Positions 1-6,216 of a stretch of DNA of 6,216 nt are shown here, one piece after another. Positions within the stretch are counted from its first letter, which is position 1, and each line of letters opens with the position of its first letter. Below the pieces are notes generated by a model. It ran no database searches. It saw only the letters and a list, made by a program, of their open reading frames with translations, and had not been told where the DNA came from. The position numbers and the translations under genes were made by a program. Source of the DNA: Actinomycetota bacterium (lineage in GTDB: Bacteria; Actinomycetota; Thermoleophilia; Solirubrobacterales; Solirubrobacteraceae); assembly GCA_019348575.1 (NCBI GenBank), contig JAHWJE010000110.1:1-6216 (forward strand), written 5' to 3'.

Positions 1-420
1 GAGGAGGTCAAGCTCGAGATCGGCTCGGCGCACGCGCTGGAGGAAGAGGTCCAGGCCGAGATCCGCGGGCGCGACATGGTCTCCGGGCTGCCCAAGACGG
101 TCGTGCTGACGAGCGAGGAGATCCGCCAGGCGCTCGAGGAGCCGTTGTCGCAGATCATCGACGCCGTCAAGGAGACGCTGGACCGCACCCCTCCCGAGCT
201 GTCATCGGACATCATGGACCGCGGGATCATGCTCGCCGGGGGCGGATCGCTGCTGCAGGGGCTGGACGAGCGCCTGCGCGAGGAGACGCAGATGCCGTGT
301 CATCTCGCCGAGTCGCCGCTGACATGCGTGGCCGTCGGCTCGGGCCGGTCGCTGGAGGAGTTCGAGGTGATCCACCGCACGAACCGCAACTCGAACAAGA
401 ACCGCCGCAAGCGCTACTAG
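1..420 (+). CDS. mreB: MreB, actin-like rod-shape protein (C-terminal part, 5' end outside window)
   Basis: The frame is open from base 1 and gives 139 residues before TAG at 418-420, roughly the last 40% of a usual MreB of about 340 residues. MreB is a cytoplasmic ATP-dependent actin homologue whose membrane-bound filaments guide the elongation complex. Visible family landmarks are an EEVKLEIGSA-like helix at the start, 'EIRGRDMVSGLPK' (the ExRGRxxxxGxP segment), 'TPPELSSDIMDRGIMLAGGG' (the conserved adenosine-binding loop of subdomain IIA) and 'ESPLTCVAVGSG' near the end. The protein finishes in a strongly basic tail (about the last 15 residues, rich in Arg, Lys and Asn), which is unusual compared with E. 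coli MreB. The mreC start follows 16 bases after the stop, consistent with one operon. Identification is firm; only the start is missing. Confidence 0.96.
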   Translation, partial: EEVKLEIGSAHALEEEVQAEIRGRDMVSGLPKTVVLTSEEIRQALEEPLSQIIDAVKETLDRTPPELSSDIMDRGIMLAGGGSLLQGLDERLREETQMPCHLAESPLTCVAVGSGRSLEEFEVIHRTNRNSNKNRRKRY

Positions 421-421
421 T

Positions 422-425
422 GGAG
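422..425 (+). promoter_or_regulatory. Ribosome binding site for mreC (GTG start)
   Basis: A GGAG sits just behind the mreB stop codon and 11 bases before the GTG at 437. The spacing is a little long. It supports GTG 437 as the mreC start, because no ATG in that frame lies between the mreB stop and the membrane segment. Confidence 0.45.
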
Positions 426-436
426 TCGACGCCCGC

Positions 437-1303
437 GTGTACGACAAAACCGTCCGCCGGCGCAGGGCAGTCCTCGGACTGCTCGTCGCCTGCTCGCTGA
501 TCTTGCTCACCGCCTACTTCGGGGAGACCGGCGGCGGCGCCCTGCACGGCGTGCAGCGCGGCACGAGCGAGATCCTCAACCCGATCCAGGAGGGAGCGAG
601 CCGGGCGCTGAAGCCGATCCGCGACCTGTTCGGATGGTTCGGCGACACGATCGCCGCCAAGGGCCAGGTCGAGGAGCTGCGCCGCGAGCGCGACCGCCTG
701 CGCAGCGAGGTGGTGGCCGACGAGGTCCGGAAGTCCGACTACGACCGGCTCGCGAGGATGGTCGAGCTCGACGGCGCGCTCGGCCTGCAGGACAAGGGCC
801 TCAAGACCGGCCGCGTGATCTTCCAGTCGCCGACCGTCTGGTATGCGACCGTTCGCGTCGACAAGGGATCGGACGACGGCGTGCGCGTGGGACACCCGGT
901 GATCAACGAACAGGCCCTGATCGGGCGCGTGACCGAGGTCTTCCGCGGGGCGGCCCAGGTCACGCTGATCACCGACACCACGATGAAGGTGCCGGCGCGC
1001 GCCGGGCCGCGCGGCGAGTTCGGCATCGTCGAGCCGTCGAGCGCCGGCAACCCCAACGACCTCGTCATGAAGTTCACGAAGCCCGGGGCGCGCATCAGCG
1101 TCGGCGACCGCGTCGTGACGCGCGGGACCGAGCCCGAGGATCGCAAGCAGTCGCTGTATCCCGTCGGCCTGCCGATCGGGCAGGTCACGCGCATCGAGAA
1201 CGAGGGCACCGACACGCAGGAGATCCACCTGCGCCCGTATGCCGACATGCGCAGCCTGGACTTCGTCCAGATCATCACCAAGCCCCGCGGGGGCGACGGA
1301 TGA
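437..1303 (+). CDS. mreC: MreC, rod-shape-determining membrane protein
   Basis: This 288-residue protein has the standard MreC layout and length. A short basic cytoplasmic leader (KTVRRRR) precedes one transmembrane helix at about residues 11-29. A charged coiled-coil stretch follows at about 72-115 (EELRRERDRLRSE...), then the extracytoplasmic two-barrel beta domain at about 120-283. The segments 'VDKGSDDGVRVGHPVI' and 'ALIGRVTEV' match the family signature of the first barrel, and 'YPVGLPIGQVTRI' that of the second. MreC binds PBP2 from outside the membrane and is thought to switch the RodA-PBP2 complex on; it also contacts MreD. The start is GTG with a GGAG upstream. The stop TGA overlaps the mreD ATG by four bases, so the two are probably translationally coupled. 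Confidence 0.95.
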   Translation: MYDKTVRRRRAVLGLLVACSLILLTAYFGETGGGALHGVQRGTSEILNPIQEGASRALKPIRDLFGWFGDTIAAKGQVEELRRERDRLRSEVVADEVRKSDYDRLARMVELDGALGLQDKGLKTGRVIFQSPTVWYATVRVDKGSDDGVRVGHPVINEQALIGRVTEVFRGAAQVTLITDTTMKVPARAGPRGEFGIVEPSSAGNPNDLVMKFTKPGARISVGDRVVTRGTEPEDRKQSLYPVGLPIGQVTRIENEGTDTQEIHLRPYADMRSLDFVQIITKPRGGDG

Positions 1304-1884
1304 TCGTCGTGACGCCGCAGCTGCTCGCCCGCCTCGCCGCCGTCGGCCTGCTCGGCGTCGTCGTGCAGACCGCGTTCATCTCGCAGCTGCCGATCGCGGG
1401 CGCCACCGCCGACCTGTCGCCGCTGCTCGTCATGACCGTCGGCCTGCTCTGCGGATCGCTGGCGGGCGGCTGCTTCGGCTTCGCCGTGGGCCTGTTCGCC
1501 GACGTCGTCTCGCTGCAGACGCTCGGCGTCTCGTCGCTCGTGCTGCTCGGCGTCGGCTACGGCACCGGTCGCCTGCGCGAGGCGCGCGACCCGGAGGGCG
1601 CGCTCGTGCCGGTCGCCGTCGGCGCGGCGGCGACGCTCGCGTTCGGGATCGGCTTTGCGCTGCTGCAGTTCCTGCTCGGCGTCGAGGCGCCCGTCAGCTG
1701 GGCGCTGCTGCGCCAGCTGCTGGCGACGCTCGTCGTCAACGCGCTGCTCGCGCTGCCGGTCTACGCGCTCGTGCGGCGCAGCCTGCAGCCGGCGCTGCCC
1801 GAGGATCCGCGCCGCCGCCGCCGGCGCGCCTACACCACCGGCGGCCTGAGCCCGCTGTCGCGCGGAGTGGAGGTCCGGCGATGA
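1300..1884 (+). CDS. mreD: MreD, rod-shape-determining integral membrane protein
   Basis: MreD is a small multi-pass membrane protein that works with MreC to regulate the elongasome. The 194 residues are mostly hydrophobic, with about five or six predicted membrane helices (roughly residues 10-28, 40-66, 76-88, 104-125, 138-158). The family pattern is visible: 'ADLSPLLVMTVGLLCGS' followed by 'GFAVGLFADVVSLQTLG', including the conserved Gly-Phe...Gly...Asp run and the Leu-Gly after it. The C-terminal tail (about residue 160 onward) is Arg-rich and presumably cytoplasmic. I chose ATG 1300 because it overlaps the mreC stop as ATGA, has a G-run at 1289-1293 about six bases upstream, and places a Met directly before the first hydrophobic helix. 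The longer upstream extension of this frame is only a shadow of mreC. Confidence 0.93.
   Translation: MIVVTPQLLARLAAVGLLGVVVQTAFISQLPIAGATADLSPLLVMTVGLLCGSLAGGCFGFAVGLFADVVSLQTLGVSSLVLLGVGYGTGRLREARDPEGALVPVAVGAAATLAFGIGFALLQFLLGVEAPVSWALLRQLLATLVVNALLALPVYALVRRSLQPALPEDPRRRRRRAYTTGGLSPLSRGVEVRR
1869..1873 (+). promoter_or_regulatory. Ribosome binding site for mrdA
   Basis: GGAGG lies inside the last codons of mreD, 7 bases before ATG 1881. Three ATG codons follow in tandem (1881, 1884, 1887). The spacing and the ATGA overlap with the mreD stop favour the first, though 1884 cannot be excluded. Confidence 0.6.
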
Positions 1885-3956
1885 TGATGGAGCCCGCCGG
1901 CGACCGCCGCGTCCCGATCACCCCGCAGCTCGCGCTGCGCGTCGCGATCCTCGGCGGCGTGGCCCTCGCACTGTTCGCGATCGTCTTCTTCCGCCTGTGG
2001 TACCTGCAGGTGCTGTCGGGCGACAAGTACCTCGCGCAGGCCAGCAGCAACCGCGTGCGCGAGCTGCGCATCCAGGCGCCGCGCGGCAAGATCGTCGACC
2101 GCAACGGCAAGGTCATCGTGCGCAACCGCCAGGCCGTCGTCGTCGAGCTCGACCCCGCCAAGCTGCCCGACGAGGAGCGCGAGGCCGCGGCCGAGTGGGG
2201 CAAGCGGGCGGGTGCCCGGCTCGCGCGGCCGAAGGGCAGGCGCGGCGACCCGATCCCCTACCCCCCGATCGCCGGCAAGGCGCTCGAGCGGCGCTACCGC
2301 ACGCTCGGCGCCGTCGTCGGCAAGTCGGCGAAGCAGATCCACCGAGAGGTCGTGCGCTCGCTCGTGCTCGTCCCGTACTCCTCGATCCGGATCAAGACCG
2401 ACGTCGAGGATTCCGTCCTGGCCCACATCTCCGAGCGGCCCGAGCGCTTCCCGGGCGTCAAGGTCGAGAAGACCTACCTGCGCGACTACCCGCACGAGAC
2501 GCTCGCCGCGCAGATCGTCGGGACCGTCGGCGAGATCACCCCCAAGCAGCTCAAGAGCGCGCGCTACCGCGGCGTCAAGCAGGGCACGATCATCGGCACC
2601 GACGGCCTCGAGCGCACATACGACCGCTACCTGCGCGGCGTCGACGGCGTGCAGCGCGTGCAGGTCGACGCGTTCGGCCGGCCGGTCCCCAACGGCGAGC
2701 TCAAGCGCGAGGAGCCGATCGGCGGCCAGCGGCTGCGCCTGTCGCTGGACCTCGCGCTGCAGAAGACGGGGCAGCTCGCGCTCGGCAACATCGGCGGCGG
2801 CAGGCCGGGCGCGTTCGTCGCGCTGGACCCGCGCGACGGCCAGGTGCTCGGCATGGGCTCTCATCCGAGCTTCGATCCGGCCGTGCTGACCAAGCCGTTC
2901 TCGCAGGAGCGCTACGAGCAGCTGCTCGGCGAGGGCGGCGTCGGGCCGCTCTTCAACCGGGCGATCTCCGGCCGCTATCCGACGGGCTCGACGTTCAAGG
3001 CGGTCACCGCGCTGGCCGGACTTGAGAAGGGGCTGATCACGCCCGGCACCACGATCGTCGACGCGGGCTGCATCCAGGTCGGTGAGATCGAGCGCTGCAA
3101 CGCCAAGAAGCAGGCCTACGGCCCGGTCGACCTCTCGCGCGCGCTGCAGGTCTCCTCGGACATCTACTTCTACACGCTCGGGATGAACGCGTTCTACAAC
3201 AACGGCAAGCGCGGCGACGTCGTCATCCAGCGTTACGCGCGCAAGCTCGGCTTCGGCAAGCCGACCGGGATCGACCTGCCCGGCGAGGACAGCGGCGTCG
3301 TCCCCGACAGGAGGTGGCGCGAGGAGCGCAACAAGGCCGAGGTCGAGTGCCGCAAGAAGAGGGGCATCCCGCAGAGCGCCGACGTCTACGCCGCCGGCGC
3401 CGCCGGCTGCGGGATCGCCGACGGGCGGCCGTACAACCTCGGCGACACCGTCAACATCGCGATCGGTCAGGGCGACCTGCAGGCGACGCCGTTGCAGCTC
3501 GCCGTCGCCTACGCGGCGATCCAGAACAGGGGGCGCGTGGTGGTGCCACACCTCGGGCTGGAGATCGAACGGGCCAACGGCGAGCTCGTGCAGCGCATCG
3601 AGCGCGACCCCGCGCGCCGGATCAAGATGGACGAGGAGGATCGCCAGGCCGTCGCCGAGGGACTGCGGCGCGCGGCGAGCGAGGCCGGCGGAACCTCGGC
3701 CGACGTCTTCGCCGGCTGGCCGCACGCCGAGCTTCCAGTCTTCGGCAAGACCGGCACGGCGCAGACGTCGAAGGGCGACCAGTCCTGGTACGTCGCCTAC
3801 GTCCCACATCCCAAGCGTCCGATCGTCGTCGCCGTGACGGTCGAGCGCGGCGGCTTCGGCGCCGAGACCGCGGCCCCGGCCGCCTGCCGGATGCTCGCCA
3901 AGTTCTACGCCGTCGAGGGCGCCGCCTGCGCGCGCGGGGAGTCCGTTACGCAATGA
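1881..3956 (+). CDS. mrdA: Penicillin-binding protein 2, class B transpeptidase of the elongasome
   Basis: This 691-residue protein crosslinks new peptidoglycan strands made by RodA on the outer face of the membrane. A short N-terminal tail and one membrane anchor (about residues 19-37, then 'RLWYLQVLSGDKY') are followed by the PBP-dimerisation/pedestal domain (about 50-320, opening with 'APRGKIVDRNGKVI') and the transpeptidase domain (about 330-680). The active-site motifs are all present: S-T-F-K with nucleophile Ser370 and Lys373, S-S-D at 425-427 (the SxN/SxD motif), and K-T-G at 623-625. 'IGQGDLQATPLQLA' is also typical. It is somewhat longer than E. coli PBP2 (633), partly because of extra sequence at about residues 475-515 that contains two cysteines. 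Placement between mreD and rodA, with 4-base overlaps on both sides, supports PBP2 rather than the division enzyme FtsI. Confidence 0.95.
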   Translation: MMMEPAGDRRVPITPQLALRVAILGGVALALFAIVFFRLWYLQVLSGDKYLAQASSNRVRELRIQAPRGKIVDRNGKVIVRNRQAVVVELDPAKLPDEEREAAAEWGKRAGARLARPKGRRGDPIPYPPIAGKALERRYRTLGAVVGKSAKQIHREVVRSLVLVPYSSIRIKTDVEDSVLAHISERPERFPGVKVEKTYLRDYPHETLAAQIVGTVGEITPKQLKSARYRGVKQGTIIGTDGLERTYDRYLRGVDGVQRVQVDAFGRPVPNGELKREEPIGGQRLRLSLDLALQKTGQLALGNIGGGRPGAFVALDPRDGQVLGMGSHPSFDPAVLTKPFSQERYEQLLGEGGVGPLFNRAISGRYPTGSTFKAVTALAGLEKGLITPGTTIVDAGCIQVGEIERCNAKKQAYGPVDLSRALQVSSDIYFYTLGMNAFYNNGKRGDVVIQRYARKLGFGKPTGIDLPGEDSGVVPDRRWREERNKAEVECRKKRGIPQSADVYAAGAAGCGIADGRPYNLGDTVNIAIGQGDLQATPLQLAVAYAAIQNRGRVVVPHLGLEIERANGELVQRIERDPARRIKMDEEDRQAVAEGLRRAASEAGGTSADVFAGWPHAELPVFGKTGTAQTSKGDQSWYVAYVPHPKRPIVVAVTVERGGFGAETAAPAACRMLAKFYAVEGAACARGESVTQ

Positions 3957-5119
3957 ACGAGCCGGTCGCCACGCGCCTGCCGGCCGGCCTGCGCCTGCCC
4001 TTCGATCCGCTGCTCGCGCTGGCGGCGGTGGGGCTGATGGCCGCCTCGCTCGTTACCCTCAGCGCATCGACGAGCACAGACGTCCCCGGCGATCCGCACT
4101 ACTACGTCACGCGGCAATGCGTGTTCTTCGTCGTCGGCACGCTCGTGGCGATCGTCCTCAGCCGGATCGACTACTCGCGGCTGCGGGAGCTGAAGTACGG
4201 GATCTACGCGTCGCTGATCGGCATCCTGCTGCTCGTCGCGGTCTTCGGCGGCGTCACGCGCGGGTCGCGGCGAGCGATCCAGCTGCCGTTCTTCGAGGTG
4301 CAGGCCTCCGAGCTGGGCAAGGTCCTGCTCGTGGTCGCGCTGGCGGGCTTCGTCGTCGATCGCTCGCGGCGGCTCGGCGAGCGCGATACGACGGCGCGGC
4401 TCGTGCTCCTGGCGATGGTCCCGGCGATCTTCGTGATGACCTCCGACCTCGGCTCGGGCCTCGTCTACATCGCGATCCTGTTCGCCGTGCTGTTCGTCGC
4501 CGGCGTCAGCTGGCGGCACTTCGCCGGGCTGCTGACGCTCGGCGCCGTCTCGCTCGCGCTCGTGCTGACCGCGGCTCCGGCGCTGGGGGTGACGGTGCTC
4601 GAGAAGTACCAGGTCGAGCGCCTGACGTCGTTCCTGGAGCCCTCGGCGGTCGCAGGCGACGCCGGCTATCAACAGAACCAGTCGCGGATCGCGATCGGCT
4701 CGGGCCAGAAGACCGGCCGCGGCGATCGGGCGACGCAGTCGCCGCTGAACTTCCTGCCCGAGGACCGCACCGACTTCGCGTACGCCGTCGTCGGCGAGCG
4801 CTGGGGGTTCGCCGGCGCCGGCCTCGTCCTCTCGCTGTACGCGCTGCTGGTCTGGCGCGGCCTTCGGATCCTCACCGTGGCCAAGAATCTCTACGGCGCG
4901 CTGATCGCCGGCGGCATCGTGGCCATGCTCCTGTTTCAGGTCTTCATCAACGTCGGCATGAACGTGGGGATCATGCCCATCACCGGCATCCCGCTGCCGC
5001 TCCTCTCGTACGGCGGCAGCTCGGTGCTCTCCACACTCTTGGCCATCGGCCTGTTGCAGTCGATCTATGCGCAAGGGCGCTTTGCGGCTGCAGCCAAACG
5101 CCGGAGCCTCCCATTCTGA
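3953..5119 (+). CDS. rodA: RodA, SEDS-family peptidoglycan glycosyltransferase
   Basis: RodA polymerises lipid II into glycan strands for the side wall, paired with PBP2. The 388 residues form a polytopic membrane protein of normal length with about ten helices. SEDS landmarks appear in order: 'GSRRAIQLPFFEVQASELGK' (the GxxRxIxL...QPSE-K-like motif), 'DLGSGLVYIAI', 'YQVERLTSFLEP', 'YQQNQSRIAIGSG', 'LPEDRTDFAYAVVGERWGF' and 'GIMPITGIPLPLLSYGGSS'. Asp274 in 'RTDF' corresponds to the essential extracellular Asp of the family (HTDF in E. coli). The preceding His is Arg here, and the usual GEE is GER. The start overlaps the mrdA stop as ATGA, with GGGGAG at 3936-3941 upstream. Context next to PBP2 and MreBCD supports RodA over FtsW. 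Confidence 0.95.
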   Translation: MNEPVATRLPAGLRLPFDPLLALAAVGLMAASLVTLSASTSTDVPGDPHYYVTRQCVFFVVGTLVAIVLSRIDYSRLRELKYGIYASLIGILLLVAVFGGVTRGSRRAIQLPFFEVQASELGKVLLVVALAGFVVDRSRRLGERDTTARLVLLAMVPAIFVMTSDLGSGLVYIAILFAVLFVAGVSWRHFAGLLTLGAVSLALVLTAAPALGVTVLEKYQVERLTSFLEPSAVAGDAGYQQNQSRIAIGSGQKTGRGDRATQSPLNFLPEDRTDFAYAVVGERWGFAGAGLVLSLYALLVWRGLRILTVAKNLYGALIAGGIVAMLLFQVFINVGMNVGIMPITGIPLPLLSYGGSSVLSTLLAIGLLQSIYAQGRFAAAAKRRSLPF

Positions 5120-5122
5120 TGG

Positions 5123-5127
5123 AAGGA
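5123..5127 (+). promoter_or_regulatory. Ribosome binding site for the RNase E/G gene
   Basis: AAGGA lies in the 18-base gap after rodA, 10 bases before ATG 5138. It supports that start rather than the ATG at 5119, which overlaps the rodA stop but opens a frame with no recognisable protein. Confidence 0.55.
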
Positions 5128-5137
5128 ACCCTCATCG

Positions 5138-5815
5138 ATGAAAAAGCAAGTGCTGGTCAGCGTCGACCGTGGGGAGACACGTGTCGCGCTGCTGGAAGCG
5201 ACCGGTAGCCCCGGCGCTGCGAAGAAGACGACGCGCTCCAAGAAGGTCGATCCGGCCGAGGGGTATCGCGTCGCAGAGCTGTACTTCGAGCGGCGCGGCG
5301 CGCGCTCGATCGTCGGCAACATCTACAAGGGCAAGGTCGACAACGTCCTGGCGGGCCTGGAGGCCGCGTTCGTCGACATCGGCCTGGAGAAGAACGGCTT
5401 CCTGCACGTCGACGAGATCGTGGTGCCGGGCGTCGACGTCGGGCGCCGCGGGCGCGCCGGCAAGGAGGGCGCCTCGAAGATCACCGAGCTGATCAAGCCC
5501 GGCCAGGAGATCGTCGTGCAGGTCGTCAAGGACCCGCTCAAGAGCAAGGGCGCGCGGCTGTCGATGGAGCTCACCGTCGCCGGGCGGTACATGGTCTACG
5601 CGCCGATGGGCGAGGGCATCGGCGTGTCGCGGCGCCTCGACGACCGCGAGCGCGAGCGCCTGCGCCGCGAGACCAAGGGGCTGGACCTGCGCGGCGGCGG
5701 CGCGATCATCCGCACGGCGGCCAGCGGCGCCAACCGCGCCGACTTCGAGCGCGAGCTGCAGTACCTCTTCAAGCTCCACGAGGTCCTGCTCAAGCGCGTC
5801 GAGGAGACGCCCGCG
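5138..5815 (+). CDS. rng: Ribonuclease E/G family, N-terminal part (S1 domain), truncated at a chimeric joint
   Basis: RNase E/G cleaves single-stranded A/U-rich RNA in mRNA turnover and rRNA maturation in the cytoplasm. About 226 residues are recognisable. The start 'MKKQVLVSVDRGETRVALLE' matches the conserved first strand. 'SIVGNIYKGKVDNVLAGLEAA' at 57-77 and 'FVDIGLEKNGFLH' at 78-90 belong to the S1 RNA-binding domain. 'KGARLSMELTVAGRYMVY' and 'IGVSRR' follow, then the 5'-sensor-type region around 'IIRTAASGA'. After 'LHEVLLKRVEETPA' a family member should continue into the metal-binding catalytic domain with its two Asp residues and the CPxCxG zinc link. Instead the sequence changes to a phosphatase. 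The frame stays open, so the end given is the approximate joint, not a stop codon. It is probably the sixth gene of the mre operon. The family call is firm; E versus G subtype is uncertain. Confidence 0.85.
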
Positions 5816-5822
5816 TTCATCA
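5806..5822 (+). other. Probable chimeric joint between two unrelated genes
   Basis: RNase E/G similarity ends at about 'RVEETPA', and phosphodiesterase similarity begins at about 'FIKYHSRAL', in the same reading frame. Base composition falls sharply from here on. The exact breakpoint cannot be set to the base from one sequence. The position is an inference from where each family pattern stops. Confidence 0.7.
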
Positions 5823-6216
5823 AGTACCACTCACGCGCTCTCATGAACCTCATCGAGGAGGAGGGCTACGGGGAAGATCCGATCACCGATCTGCTGTTCA
5901 CGAACTTCAAGCAGATAGACCGCGTCGGTCACTACTTCAACATGGCGTCGGACGAGGTGCGCGAGTCGCTGGAGAAGACGGATGAAGTTATAGGGAAGTT
6001 CATCCAGTTCCTCGACGACGAGGTCGGCCGCGGCAAGTGGATCACCGTCGTCACTGCCGATCATGGCCAGCAGCCCGACGCCTCCGCGATCGACGGCTAC
6101 GGGATCGATCCCCGCGAGGTCGAGGCGGACATCAAGGCCGAGTTCGGCGACGTGGTCCGCGCGGTGTGGCCGACGGAGGTCTTCCTGATCGACGACGCGA
6201 TGGAGCGCAATGACGT
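5816..6216 (+). CDS. Alkaline-phosphatase-superfamily (type I phosphodiesterase/NPP-like) protein, internal to C-terminal fragment
   Basis: About 133 residues, in frame with the RNase part and still open at the window end. 'DLLFTNFKQIDRVGHYFNM' carries the DxxGH pair of metal ligands (Asp at 5918-5920, His at 5930-5932). 'ITVVTADHGQQPD' carries the Asp-His pair (6059-6064). The 47-residue spacing between the two Asp residues equals what I recall for the Xanthomonas NPP (Asp210 and Asp257). Such enzymes hydrolyse phosphodiester or phosphomonoester bonds with two metal ions. The N-terminal half that would hold the first metal-binding Asp and the Thr/Ser nucleophile is absent, so this fragment should be inactive. 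No start codon or ribosome binding site is evident at its beginning. GC is about 62%, below its neighbours, and it contains two ATA codons not used in frame elsewhere. The superfamily call is good; the substrate cannot be told. Confidence 0.8.

Noticed and set aside
227..1228. A 333-residue minus-strand frame opposite mreB and mreC
   Set aside because: Low-complexity composition typical of a shadow frame. mreC on the + strand has clear family motifs and a membrane helix.
1239..1880. N-terminal extension of the PBP2 frame upstream of 1881
   Set aside because: The extra sequence is an Arg/Ala-rich shadow of mreD. A good GGAGG and the ATGA overlap place the start at 1881, directly before the membrane anchor.
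1830..3953. A 707-residue open frame on the minus strand opposite mrdA
   Set aside because: It mirrors mrdA in a high-GC region where antisense stops are rare. The translation is Arg/Ala/Asp/Leu-rich with no domain pattern, while the + strand has all PBP motifs.
5119..5208. ATG overlapping the rodA stop (TGATG) as a possible coupled start
   Set aside because: It opens a frame that stops at about 5208 and resembles no protein. The RNase E/G frame begins at 5138 with a better-placed ribosome binding site.
5138..6216. A new bifunctional RNase-phosphodiesterase enzyme
   Set aside because: Both partners are cut inside their folds and each lacks essential catalytic residues, and composition shifts at the joint. 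A functional designed fusion is the least likely reading.
1..6216. CRISPR arrays, tRNA or rRNA genes, insertion sequences, terminators
   Set aside because: No spaced direct repeats, tRNA-like cloverleaf, transposase or stem-loop with T-run was seen; coding sequence fills nearly all the window.

Overview
This window is a high-GC (about 70% by eye) bacterial segment in which every gene lies on the + strand. It carries the cell-elongation (rod-shape) gene cluster in the order mreB (3' end only), mreC, mreD, mrdA (PBP2), rodA, followed by the start of an RNase E/G gene. The GC content, the gene order and the style of the proteins suggest an actinobacterium, possibly of the Thermoleophilia/Solirubrobacterales type. 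That placement is an inference from general resemblance and was not tested.

Layout: 1-420 is the C-terminal part of MreB, the actin-like filament. 437-1303 is MreC, starting at GTG. 1300-1884 is MreD. 1881-3956 is the class B transpeptidase PBP2. 3953-5119 is RodA, the SEDS glycosyltransferase. The mreC/mreD, mreD/mrdA and mrdA/rodA joints are all 4-base ATGA overlaps, and the mreB-mreC and rodA-rng gaps are 16 and 18 bases. I see no terminator or internal promoter, so this looks like one translationally coupled operon. MreB filaments, MreC and MreD position and activate the RodA-PBP2 pair, which polymerises and crosslinks lateral-wall peptidoglycan. An RNase E/G gene next to mre genes is a known arrangement.

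The odd part is the right end. The reading frame that opens at 5138 begins as a convincing RNase E/G (N-terminal region and S1 domain) to about residue 226. At about 5806-5822 it changes, without losing frame, into the C-terminal half of an alkaline-phosphatase-superfamily phosphodiesterase (DxxGH and ADHG metal-ligand motifs), and it runs off the window still open. The change coincides with a drop in GC from about 73% (5641-5820) to 55% (5821-6000) and with the only two in-frame ATA codons in the window. Both partners are cut in mid-domain: the RNase lacks its catalytic domain and the phosphatase lacks its nucleophile half. I read this as a chimeric joint, most likely an assembly artefact and less likely a real recombination, rather than a designed fusion enzyme. 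There is no gene-free stretch longer than 18 bases.
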